14,772 nt of DNA from an archaeon. Its GTDB lineage: Archaea; Aenigmatarchaeota; Aenigmatarchaeia; GW2011-AR5; GCA-2688965. Each line of letters begins with the position of its first letter. Positions within the stretch are counted from its first letter, which is position 1. A program made the translations under genes and the position numbers. Shown one piece after another: positions 1 to 5,917 of the stretch. The notes below the pieces were generated by a model that saw only the letters and a program-made list of their open reading frames with translations, had not been told where the DNA came from and did not search any database. The DNA is taken from contig NZEE01000123.1 of assembly GCA_002688965.1 (NCBI GenBank), positions 1 through 14,772 of the forward strand. Reading direction: 5' to 3'.

Positions 1-95
1 ATAGCCGCTGCTATTGCCGCACTGATACCAGCGTAAGCAATAACCTTAACTATCTTGCCACCATCTTCTCGATCTAGTTTATATTGTTCTGCCAT
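1..95 (-). CDS. Small membrane protein, partial (N-terminus only)
   Basis: The frame opens at ATG (93-95) and runs off the left edge without a stop, giving 31 residues. It begins MAEQYKLDREDGGK and continues into a hydrophobic Ala/Ile-rich stretch (AYAGISAAIAAA), so it reads as a short charged head followed by the start of a membrane segment. No Shine-Dalgarno sequence is visible; the start lies in an A/T-rich context (AAAAATATG). It is last in the minus-strand series, after the HNH gene that points the other way. A holin-like or other small phage membrane protein would fit its place after the peptidase, but too little is visible to assign a function. Confidence 0.55.
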   Translation of the reverse strand, partial: MAEQYKLDREDGGKIVKVIAYAGISAAIAAA

Positions 96-130
96 ATTTT
101 TAAATGTTAATTTGGTTAATTAGTCGACCT

Positions 131-158
131 TTGCATCTTTTTAAAATTGATGTATAGT
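131..158 (+). promoter_or_regulatory. Possible sigma70-type promoter for the HNH gene
   Basis: TTGCAT (131-136) and TATAGT (153-158) are separated by 16 bases in the 91-base gap between the divergent starts at 95 and 187. The HNH gene is the only accepted plus-strand gene and cannot share the minus-strand transcript, so it needs its own promoter. The match is moderate, and A/T-rich DNA yields such matches by chance. Nothing else clear was seen in this gap. Confidence 0.3.
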
Positions 159-186
159 GAAATTATTACTATTAACTTACTAATCT

Positions 187-528
187 ATGTCTATCAAGTG
201 GACAAAAGAATACAAGCGTGAACACGACAGGAAGTATTCTAGAGAATATCGTCGTGAGAATCCAAAGTGGAAAAAAGCTAGTAATCAGAAATTTCTTGCT
301 GAAAATCCCAATTATTACAACGAGTATATTAAAGCACATCCAGAACAGAATAGAGCTAGAGCAACTGTTGCACGTCTTCTAAAAAACGGAAAGCTCACTA
401 AGGAACTCTGTGTTAAGTGTGGTGAAGAAAAAGTTGATGGTCATCACCCAGACTATAACAAACCTGCAGAGGTTATTTGGTTATGTCGTCTATGTCATAG
501 AGAAATCCACCGAATCAATCAATCTTGA
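187..528 (+). CDS. HNH-type nuclease domain protein
   Basis: This 113-residue protein has a very basic, Lys/Arg/Tyr-rich N-terminal half (about residues 1-60) that probably binds DNA. It is followed by a compact HNH (beta-beta-alpha metal) domain: CVKC at 75-78, the DGHHPDYNKP core at 84-93, and WLCRLCHREIH at 98-108. The two Cys pairs would hold a structural zinc, and H86/H87, N91 and H108 fit the catalytic metal site. Small stand-alone HNH proteins of this type are common mobile genes in phages. It lies opposite to all neighbours, and its last 14 bases overlap tail-to-tail with the end of the cysteine peptidase gene (515-528). This suggests later insertion as a homing-type element. No Shine-Dalgarno sequence is seen before the ATG. 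The domain call is firm; the homing role is inferred. Confidence 0.85.
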   Translation: MSIKWTKEYKREHDRKYSREYRRENPKWKKASNQKFLAENPNYYNEYIKAHPEQNRARATVARLLKNGKLTKELCVKCGEEKVDGHHPDYNKPAEVIWLCRLCHREIHRINQS

Positions 529-1564
529 AATATTTAGATAAAATAATTTCGGCATCCGCTTCCTTAACTCCTTCTGCTTTAAACGCTACTTGTTCTAGTC
601 GTTTAAAGTCTTTTTCATTTACTCCGACAATCATCGGCCTTAAAGTTTCATGTAAAGCATCCCAAATCTTCTTATTAGAAATAGTAAACACAATTTTTAC
701 CATCTTGTCTTCTAATACTTCATAAAGTTCACCAGCTCCTTCGGCTCTTAAAATAAATTTACCAATCATTCTGTTATAGAACTTAGACTCATCAACACCT
801 TCACCCCGCCAATTCTCTGGTAAGTCTTTAAAAGTCATAGCAAACGTAATAGGATAGTCAGCGGAAAATACTACGTTAGCTCTATTATAGTGGTCATAAG
901 CATAAACTTGATCTACTTCATCAGTATAATCAGACTCTAAGGCATGCCAAACAGATATATTCTTAGGTGGTGTAATTACTTCACCAGCATATCTATAAGT
1001 TTCTCCTAGCCCAACACCAATTTGAATTGGTCCTTTTTCTTGTGAATTTTTAATATAATTTCTATCTAAACCTTTACTGTCACGCTTAACCCAAGCGTAG
1101 TTACCAAGTTTATATCGTTTAGCATAACTAGGAGTTGAAGCAACCCTGCTTGCTCTTTGACCCCAACTACGAGTATACTCACAGAATTTTTCTAAAACTA
1201 TACCATGTTTTCTAGCATACTCCGCTACTCGTTTTAAACTATTACCTCGTTGTGAAGTACCAGATTTTACTGCTAAATATAAATCTGAAAAATTAAGTTC
1301 TTCGCCATTATCATCTGTAACTCCGTCAATCTTAGCTTGACTTTCTGCACAATTTAATCGTGAAAAACTAACACAATCACCATAAGACTGAATCTCATGT
1401 ACTGGCCTAAATTTTCGCCAATCCTTAGATGGTCTGCTACCAAATTCCATTGAGCCAAATACCTCATCATCAAACGCATCATTCTCACCAGGTTCTTCTG
1501 GAATAAAAGAACTAGGTGGTAATTGTAATTTTTTTCTAAATAAATTTTTGAACCAAGTAAGCAT
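515..1564 (-). CDS. Papain-like (C1-type) cysteine peptidase with C-terminal extension
   Basis: This 349-residue protein shows the papain order of active-site residues. IQSYGDCVSFS at 58-68 gives the oxyanion-hole Gln59 and nucleophile Cys64. VWHALE at 205-210 gives His207. The strand YAYDHYN at 221-227 gives a likely third residue (Asp224 or Asn227). The classical NSWG is absent, so the third residue is uncertain. There is no signal peptide; the N-terminus (MLTWFKNLFRKK) is amphipathic and could touch a membrane. A separate C-terminal part (about 262-349) starts GKFILRAEGAGELYEV, which recalls a short module I associate with secreted Patescibacteria proteins. Its position after the small membrane proteins suggests lysis or envelope cleavage, but a virion-borne or maturation protease is also possible. 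Its start has no Shine-Dalgarno sequence and lies 21 bases after a strong hairpin. Confidence 0.7.
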   Translation of the reverse strand: MLTWFKNLFRKKLQLPPSSFIPEEPGENDAFDDEVFGSMEFGSRPSKDWRKFRPVHEIQSYGDCVSFSRLNCAESQAKIDGVTDDNGEELNFSDLYLAVKSGTSQRGNSLKRVAEYARKHGIVLEKFCEYTRSWGQRASRVASTPSYAKRYKLGNYAWVKRDSKGLDRNYIKNSQEKGPIQIGVGLGETYRYAGEVITPPKNISVWHALESDYTDEVDQVYAYDHYNRANVVFSADYPITFAMTFKDLPENWRGEGVDESKFYNRMIGKFILRAEGAGELYEVLEDKMVKIVFTISNKKIWDALHETLRPMIVGVNEKDFKRLEQVAFKAEGVKEADAEIILSKYFKID

Positions 1565-1585
1565 AATTTATATATTAGGGATTAA

Positions 1586-1618
1586 AGAGGGATTGACGTT
1601 CGTATTGCCAATCCCTCT
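1586..1618 (-). terminator. Hairpin between zinc-ribbon gene and peptidase gene (terminator or attenuator)
   Basis: A perfect 10-bp inverted repeat pairs AGAGGGATTG (1586-1595) with CAATCCCTCT (1609-1618) around a 13-base loop. Read on the minus strand, the 5' arm includes two bases of the TAG stop of the upstream zinc-ribbon gene (1617-1619). The 3' arm is followed by only TTTAAT, so the U-tract is short for a classical terminator. It could be a leaky terminator, an attenuator, or a structure protecting the end of the zinc-ribbon transcript. The peptidase ATG is 21 bases beyond the stem. Confidence 0.55.
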
Positions 1619-1772
1619 ATGACAATGAACGTTTACGGAACTTCTTGTGACAATACCGACATTGTGCCATTCCGTTTTTGATTTTGGCCAGTTGATGGCC
1701 GTCCCCTAAACAACTTAGTCGCCGAAAACGATACTTCAGCTTTCTTCTCCAACTTTTTTTCTTCTTACTCAT
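1617..1772 (-). CDS. Small basic zinc-ribbon protein A
   Basis: A 51-residue ORF begins MSKKKKSWRRKLKYRFRR, a strongly basic head. It is followed by a putative zinc site made of Cys21 and His26 (CLGDGH) and Cys38/Cys41 (CRYCHKKF). The C-x4-H...C-x2-C layout resembles the very small phage zinc-ribbon proteins of the DUF1660 kind; the family link is by pattern only. A canonical AAGGAG (1779-1784) lies 6 bases before the ATG and settles the start. It is similar to the next gene upstream (1804-1959), including at DNA level around the CxxC. I count 64 G+C in 156 bases, and it uses CGN and CTG codons, unlike the A/T-rich structural genes. Likely role: nucleic-acid or protein binding; unknown in detail. 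Confidence 0.7.
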   Translation of the reverse strand: MSKKKKSWRRKLKYRFRRLSCLGDGHQLAKIKNGMAQCRYCHKKFRKRSLS

Positions 1773-1801
1773 CTTCGTCTCCTTAATTCGGTAGGTTCCA
1801 T
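1769..1801 (-). CDS. Ten-codon ORF linking the two zinc-ribbon genes (MEPTELRRRR)
   Basis: This ORF starts at ATG 1799-1801 and ends TGA at 1769-1771, which overlaps the ATG of the next gene as ATGA. A strong AAGGAG at 1809-1814 is placed 7 bases before the ATG, inside the last codons of the upstream zinc-ribbon gene. The Leu-Arg-Arg codons TTA AGG AGA contain the Shine-Dalgarno sequence of the downstream gene. The arrangement looks like a leader or coupling peptide ending in four arginines. It might only act as a translational bridge and not make a functional peptide. Confidence is in the signals, not in a function. Confidence 0.4.
   Translation of the reverse strand: MEPTELRRRR
1779..1784 (-). 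promoter_or_regulatory. Shine-Dalgarno site of zinc-ribbon protein A
   Basis: AAGGAG, 6 bases before the ATG at 1772. It is formed by codons of the 10-codon ORF. Such a site is unusual here because most starts in the window lack one. Confidence 0.75.
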
Positions 1802-1803
1802 AG

Positions 1804-1959
1804 CTAATCTCCTTTGTAGATCTTGGAACAATTCCGACATTCGGGTAAATAACCTATTGTCTGGTAGTCATGACCATGAGGTAGGCAAATAAACAGCCAA
1901 TTCAAGGTTCTACCAACCATTCCGTAGATGTCGTAAAACACATTAAACATTCTATTCAT
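1804..1959 (-). CDS. Small zinc-ribbon protein B
   Basis: This 51-residue ORF has a hydrophobic/aromatic N-terminal half (MNRMFNVFYDIYGMV, then LNWLFI). A putative zinc site follows: Cys25 and His28/His30 (CLPHGH), then Cys41 and Cys44 (CRNCSKIY). It shares with protein A (1617-1772) the CL-x2-GH and CR-x-C-x-K motifs, the same length and similar DNA at the CxxC codons, so the two look like a tandem duplication that diverged at the N-terminus. The N-terminal half might associate with a membrane. The start is fixed by AGGAGA (1967-1972) with a 7-base spacer. It lies directly downstream of the 40-residue membrane protein. Function unknown. Confidence 0.65.
   Translation of the reverse strand: MNRMFNVFYDIYGMVGRTLNWLFICLPHGHDYQTIGYLPECRNCSKIYKGD
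1809..1814 (-). promoter_or_regulatory. Shine-Dalgarno site of the 10-codon ORF
   Basis: AAGGAG, inside the final codons of zinc-ribbon gene B, with a 7-base spacer to the ATG at 1801. Confidence 0.6.
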
Positions 1960-1966
1960 CTTTTCT

Positions 1967-1972
1967 TCTCCT
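1967..1972 (-). promoter_or_regulatory. Shine-Dalgarno site of zinc-ribbon protein B
   Basis: AGGAGA, with a 7-base spacer to the ATG at 1959. It is the first of three strong sites in a row in this cassette. Confidence 0.75.
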
Positions 1973-1987
1973 AAGTTGTTTAAATTG

Positions 1988-2110
1988 TCAAAGTAAATTT
2001 AAAATCTGCCATTCTACCATAGTAAACACATCTATCAGAATTAGTATTGATAAAATAAATAACGCTAGTATAAAACATAAACTAATTATTTGTAATATCT
2101 GAAATATCAT
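1988..2110 (-). CDS. 40-residue single-span membrane protein
   Basis: The start ATG (2108-2110) overlaps the TGA of the 91-residue gene as ATGA, which is strong evidence for a translationally coupled gene. The peptide begins MIFQILQIIS, runs through one continuous hydrophobic segment (about residues 2-26), and ends with DVFTMVEWQILNLL, so there is one membrane span and a short tail. There is no Shine-Dalgarno sequence, consistent with coupling. It is the third small membrane protein in a row (with 2107-2382 and 2395-2718), the arrangement expected of a holin/antiholin/spanin group. The exact role cannot be read from the sequence. Confidence 0.6.
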   Translation of the reverse strand: MIFQILQIISLCFILALFILSILILIDVFTMVEWQILNLL

Positions 2111-2382
2111 TTTTGAAAATTATTAAGTATCTGTTTAACGTCACTTTTTATCTCAATAATATCTTCTTTCATTGGTGCAATCTCGGTCTGTGATACATAT
2201 TCAGCCTCTAGTTTGTCAACAATATTTTTGTGTAAAAACGGGTCTTTAACGTGACCAGTAAACTGTGTTTGTAAAGTGGTATAAGACATAGCAATACCAA
2301 CAATTAAAATAATAACTCCAATAGAAAATCCTGTTTTTTTATCTATGATTGGTCTACGACCATTTGTTTTTTCATCCGCCAT
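2107..2382 (-). CDS. Small membrane protein, holin/XhlA-like
   Basis: This 91-residue protein has a charged cytoplasmic-type head (residues 1-16), one hydrophobic span (about 17-38, IGVIILIVGIAMSYTTL), and a polar tail that is predicted helical. The end of the tail (MKEDIIEIKSDVKQILNN) has coiled-coil spacing. A single span with a charged helical domain recalls XhlA-type lysis helper proteins and similar small phage membrane proteins. It starts 12 bases after the stop of the 107-residue gene, without a Shine-Dalgarno sequence. It ends in an ATGA overlap with the 40-residue gene, so all three are probably one translational unit. Membrane topology is well supported; holin or helper function is inferred from position. 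Confidence 0.55.
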   Translation of the reverse strand: MADEKTNGRRPIIDKKTGFSIGVIILIVGIAMSYTTLQTQFTGHVKDPFLHKNIVDKLEAEYVSQTEIAPMKEDIIEIKSDVKQILNNFQK

Positions 2383-2394
2383 AGTTTATTTAAA

Positions 2395-2718
2395 TCATAA
2401 ATTAATACATTTATTTTCTGGTATAAGCTCTACACCTTCATGAAAAAATCTAGCACCATCCATGTTAAACCCCATATTTTCAATTGTGACATTATCCCTC
2501 TCTAAGATTGCCCTTTTAATATTTGTAAGTTCAGTATCTTTAATAACTATATCAGCTTCAAGTTCAGCAATCCGAGTATCCTTATCAGTCTTAATAAGAG
2601 AAGCCCCAATGATTGGGAGTGGAGGTCTTATAAAAAAACTCACTATCAAACTCAATCCTGCAATACAGATTATTAAAATTATTAAATTTAATGTTTTATT
2701 TTCTGTTGGAAATTTCAT
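2395..2718 (-). CDS. Small membrane-anchored coiled-coil protein (inner-spanin-like)
   Basis: This 107-residue protein has an N-terminal hydrophobic span at about residues 9-30 (LNLIILIICIAGLSLIVSFF) and a Pro-rich turn (RPPLP). A helical segment with heptad-like spacing follows (about 43-75, TRIAELEADIVIKDTELTNI), then a short C-terminal part with one Cys. A single N-terminal anchor plus an external coiled coil matches the design of inner-membrane spanins, but no partner lipoprotein was found. An unrelated small tail-associated membrane protein is also possible. Its ATG lies inside the 3' end of the S74 fibre gene (23-base overlap, different frame), so translation is probably coupled to that gene. 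Confidence 0.5.
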   Translation of the reverse strand: MKFPTENKTLNLIILIICIAGLSLIVSFFIRPPLPIIGASLIKTDKDTRIAELEADIVIKDTELTNIKRAILERDNVTIENMGFNMDGARFFHEGVELIPENKCINL

Positions 2719-5077
2719 AGGTACACATATTATTATTCTGCTCTACTTCTTTTCTCAATTCGTCAACTTCGGTCTTTAACTCCTGAATAGCTTTAACTAA
2801 CTGCCAATTTGGAAGTTCGGAAACCTGATAAAAGTCATCATCACCAACTGATACCAATTCAGGATAATTTTCAAGCAACTCTTGGGCGACAACTCCAGCC
2901 TTAACTTCTTCACCAGTTTTTATAACAGTATAGTCGTGAAGTGGTATGCCATTTATATAATCAAGCGACTGATAAGTGGTTGGTCTGATGTCTACCTTTA
3001 ACCTAGCGTCAGACGAACAAGCCCAAGTAAGTCCAGTAGTAGTTGGCTGGGCTTCACAAGTTCCACTGCTGTCTTGTACTTGCAAGACATCATTAGCCGA
3101 GGAGGTATTAACAACATCTAATTTGCTATCAGGGGTAGTGTCAGCAATACCGACATTACCATTACCTAAAATAGTCATCGCCGTAGCTTTAGTAGCACTA
3201 CCATCAGGGGTTACTATAAAATTCATCTTCATTCCAGTATCTGTATTACTACCCCAGCCTCCATCTGCTAAAAATGTTATTCCTCCAGCGTCAGCACTTG
3301 AAGCGTCACCAGTAGTCTCTGAACCACCTGCAAGTATTCTTCCTAAAGTTTCTCCATTAGTAATACTACTAGAAGAAAGAAGCAAAGCTATTTCTCCACC
3401 TACTGCGCCTTGCTGATTAATTGCAAGGTTAAAATTAGGAGTAGTTGTTCCAATACCGACATAATCATTACCATCTAAAAAGATTATTCTTTGATTACCA
3501 CCATCTTGAAAAAGCAAACTACCGTTAACATCAACACCTAATTCCCATTGTTCACCACCACTGTTTTCTTCAATAGCAATAGCCTCTCCACCAGCATCTG
3601 TTAAAACTCCTAGAGGATCAGACGGATTCTGCATACCTATACCAACTTGACCAGCAGTATCAATAACCATTTGTGTCTGAACATTATTTGAACCCAATCT
3701 TAATGAGTGGGCTGTGGTTGGATAAAGAGTTAAACCATTACTATTAGCTATTAATCTACCATCAACCGAGCTAGTTCTAAAGCGAATGTCAGCAGAAGAA
3801 CTATCGAAAACATCTAATTCTGTTCCTGGAGCAGTTGTTCCAATACCTACCTTTTCATCTTTTACAAAGAAAGTAGCATCAGCTTCAAATTGGCCAGTAA
3901 CAGTAGCATTGCCAGTTACATTTAAGTTAGCCGCAGTTGTTGAGGCTATTGTTACATCTACTAAATAAGTTTCACCTAAAGTTTCTAAATCACCACCAAT
4001 ACATAAGTCACCACCACTAAAATCAAGATTAGTACAATTTGAACTACTACCAATACTTAAAGCATCTGTAACCGTTGCCTTTGCTCCAACAAATAAGTCA
4101 CCAACACCCATTAAGTCTGAAACTCCATCGGTACCAACGATCAATCTACCAGAAGTAGTGGCGTTACCAGAAACAGCGAACGTACCAGTAACATCTAAGG
4201 TTTCGGTTGGAGCTGATGTTTTCACCCCGACATTTCCAGAATCATCAACTATAAAGTCTACATTATTTGAAGTATCAGACACCACAAAAGCTGGTAAACT
4301 ATTTCCTTGCCCTTCAGTTGATAACCAACCCCAAGGAGTAGAAGTATTATGTCCCATCTTACCATCGTGGTCTATAATCCATCTTTGAGTACCATTATTA
4401 GTGGCACTTGGAAAACTATTATTAGTAGCAATAGCTATGCCTGAATTAGAAACACCTGCGCCTGTGTGTTGAGCATAAATTGCAGCTCCACCAACATTGC
4501 CTGATACTGACTCAAAACCAATACTACCCATATTTGTCCCAATAGTAGTGTCATCAGTAGTATGACCTAAAAATATATCAGACGTTCTCATAGCACTAGG
4601 ATTAAATTCGGTTGCTGTTAAAATTTCTAAAGGAACAGTTGGAGCTTCTTCTAAAATTCCTACCTGTGAATCTTTTACAAAAAGAGTTGAATCGGCTTCA
4701 AGATGGTTGGTGATAGTAGTATTATTTCCGATTTCTAAATCATTAGACCCTGTTGCATTATCAAAAGACAAAGTAGTAATAGTCGAAGATGCCGACACTA
4801 TAAGACCTACTGTACTAGAAGGACTAATAGAATCTGTTGTTGTATAAACCCAGTTAGAAGTTAATGCTGAAGATGCAGGATCAACCCAAGTGCTATCAGT
4901 TCCATCAGTAGAAAGAATATAGTCAGCTACTGGGTTTGCAGCTAACTGAAGTGAAATAAAAGGATCACCAAAAGCACCAAAGCTTGGTTCTACCTCACTA
5001 CAATAGTAATTATTAATTGTATCGGCAAAAGCAAAACCTGGTAGTAATAGAAAGATTAGAATTAGTAGTTTTTTCAT
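2696..5077 (-). CDS. Repeat fibre protein with signal peptide and C-terminal peptidase S74 chaperone
   Basis: This 793-residue protein opens with a typical signal peptide (MKKLLILIFLLLPGFAFA, cleavage predicted after residue 18). The long Ser/Thr/Gly-rich middle carries seven imperfect repeats of the form VGIGTTTPxxxLDV (near 139, 241, 283, 410, 478, 540 and 642), likely beta-helical or trimeric fibre modules. The C-terminus is a peptidase S74 intramolecular chaperone: SDARLK at 689-694 gives the Ser689/Lys694 pair, with GVVAQELLENYPELV and LVKAIQELK following. Self-cleavage would release about 105 residues after trimerisation. Such S74 ends occur on phage tailspikes and on secreted bacterial proteins. 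A secretion signal is odd for a virion fibre assembled in the cytoplasm. It begins after the collagen-like gene at a TAA-T-ATG junction preceded by a possible AGGA. Confidence 0.85.
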   Translation of the reverse strand: MKKLLILIFLLLPGFAFADTINNYYCSEVEPSFGAFGDPFISLQLAANPVADYILSTDGTDSTWVDPASSALTSNWVYTTTDSISPSSTVGLIVSASSTITTLSFDNATGSNDLEIGNNTTITNHLEADSTLFVKDSQVGILEEAPTVPLEILTATEFNPSAMRTSDIFLGHTTDDTTIGTNMGSIGFESVSGNVGGAAIYAQHTGAGVSNSGIAIATNNSFPSATNNGTQRWIIDHDGKMGHNTSTPWGWLSTEGQGNSLPAFVVSDTSNNVDFIVDDSGNVGVKTSAPTETLDVTGTFAVSGNATTSGRLIVGTDGVSDLMGVGDLFVGAKATVTDALSIGSSSNCTNLDFSGGDLCIGGDLETLGETYLVDVTIASTTAANLNVTGNATVTGQFEADATFFVKDEKVGIGTTAPGTELDVFDSSSADIRFRTSSVDGRLIANSNGLTLYPTTAHSLRLGSNNVQTQMVIDTAGQVGIGMQNPSDPLGVLTDAGGEAIAIEENSGGEQWELGVDVNGSLLFQDGGNQRIIFLDGNDYVGIGTTTPNFNLAINQQGAVGGEIALLLSSSSITNGETLGRILAGGSETTGDASSADAGGITFLADGGWGSNTDTGMKMNFIVTPDGSATKATAMTILGNGNVGIADTTPDSKLDVVNTSSANDVLQVQDSSGTCEAQPTTTGLTWACSSDARLKVDIRPTTYQSLDYINGIPLHDYTVIKTGEEVKAGVVAQELLENYPELVSVGDDDFYQVSELPNWQLVKAIQELKTEVDELRKEVEQNNNMCTYEISNRK
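3113..4663 (-). repeat. Seven VGIGTTTP-type repeats within the S74 fibre gene
   Basis: Repeat starts at residues 139, 241, 283, 410, 478, 540 and 642 share V/M-G-x4-P-x4-L-x-V/I. Two longer units also match upstream of the motif (EADSTLFVKDSQVG and EADATFFVKDEKVG). Spacing is irregular (42 to 127 residues), so these are diverged modules and not a recent tandem array. Confidence 0.7.
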
Positions 5078-5078
5078 A

Positions 5079-5786
5079 TTAAGTTCCTATGTATTTAACC
5101 TCAAAATCTTTTCCTGAATAAGCAGCTGGTAAAGCTGAACTAAATGTTATTGTCTTATTCACAAATGTAAAATTAGGAAGTTCTGCTATTTGTTCTCCAT
5201 TTAAGGTAAACCCAGCTATCCACCAAATATTTGTTTTAACTGTATAGTCTGTATTAGCCCCATCTATATCCCCACTAGGTTCTTCAGTATGAGCTATCCA
5301 TTTAAAAGCTTGAGCTATACCTATAGCTGAAGTACCACCACCCTTACCTTTAGGAATACGCTTTAATACTTCTTCAATAAGATCTTCTTTATCAATTGGT
5401 TTAGCATCCTTACCTGGTTTCCCAGCTTCGCCATCTTTGCCAGGTTCTCCATCTAAACCATCCTTACCATCTAAGCCGTCTATACCGTTTACTATTCTAT
5501 TTGCTTTATCTTTTATAAAGTCTAGGTTCTGCTTTTGTTCCTCAAACATCTCCTTAGTATCTTTAGTAAGCTGTGCTTTCATTTCTAATAAACCGTCATC
5601 AGTTTTACTATTTAATAGTTTATCAACATCTTTAGTAAACTTATTTAACTTTTTCATTAACGCAGTTTCTGTTTTTAAAACATGATCCATTACCTTCTTA
5701 AAGGATTCAACAAACTCTTTACGGGTAATGCTTTCATTAACCATTTCAAGGAGTTTCTTTAGTTTTTCTAGTTTATCGTTAGGCAT
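5079..5786 (-). CDS. Collagen-like tail fibre protein
   Basis: This 235-residue protein has three parts. Residues 1-98 are helical with charged heptad-like spacing, probably a trimeric coiled coil. Residues 101-127 are nine Gly-X-Y triplets (GID GLD GKD GLD GEP GKD and so on), a collagen-like triple helix. After a Gly-rich hinge (GKGGG), residues 155-235 form a beta-rich end domain of a kind common on phage tail proteins (EPSGDIDGANTDYTV, FTLNGEQIAELPNFTF, ending DFEVKYIGT). The layout fits a trimeric fibre or fibre-connector. It sits between the internal protein and the S74 fibre, joined to the latter by TAA-T-ATG. The start has an A/T-rich context without a Shine-Dalgarno sequence and follows the largest gap in the structural genes (5787-5917). 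Confidence 0.75.
   Translation of the reverse strand: MPNDKLEKLKKLLEMVNESITRKEFVESFKKVMDHVLKTETALMKKLNKFTKDVDKLLNSKTDDGLLEMKAQLTKDTKEMFEEQKQNLDFIKDKANRIVNGIDGLDGKDGLDGEPGKDGEAGKPGKDAKPIDKEDLIEEVLKRIPKGKGGGTSAIGIAQAFKWIAHTEEPSGDIDGANTDYTVKTNIWWIAGFTLNGEQIAELPNFTFVNKTITFSSALPAAYSGKDFEVKYIGT
5406..5486 (-). repeat. Collagen-like Gly-X-Y repeat (nine triplets)
   Basis: Nine uninterrupted Gly-X-Y triplets rich in Asp, Lys and Glu, codons 101-127 of the fibre gene. The opposite charges suit triple-helix pairing without hydroxyproline. Confidence 0.85.
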
Positions 5787-5834
5787 ATTTATAACTTCAA
5801 TATTTTAATCAAAAATGAACCACATATAATTGTT

Positions 5835-5877
5835 AATAAAAAATAAAACATATTATTGAATTTGTGAAATATGTTTT
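5835..5877 (-). terminator. Weak rho-independent-like terminator after the polyvalent protein gene
   Basis: A perfect 9-bp inverted repeat, AAAACATAT (5845-5853) and ATATGTTTT (5869-5877), encloses a 15-base loop. On the minus strand it is followed by a T-rich run (ATTTTTTATT). It lies just after the large internal protein gene and before the fibre genes, where separation of transcripts is plausible. The stem has a single G-C pair, so it would be weak. I see no convincing promoter in the rest of this 131-base gap. Confidence 0.4.
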
Positions 5878-5917
5878 TTACAAACACATTCATCTTGACA
5901 TTCTTTATTCAAATCTT

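Noticed and set aside
525..725. Plus-strand frame running on from the HNH gene
   Set aside because: It is antisense to the cysteine peptidase C-terminus, has no start signal, and its composition is simply that of the reverse strand.
2976..3416. Long plus-strand open frames opposite the S74 fibre gene (also around 2462-2779, 3786-3968 and 4158-4388)
   Set aside because: They are antisense to a well-supported protein, have low-complexity Ser/Val/Pro-rich translations and no start signals; they follow from the Ser/Thr/Gly-rich codon pattern of the fibre.
5787..5850. Promoter for the fibre genes in the gap before 5786
   Set aside because: A/T-rich -10-like strings are plentiful, but no -35 partner with 16-18 base spacing was found.
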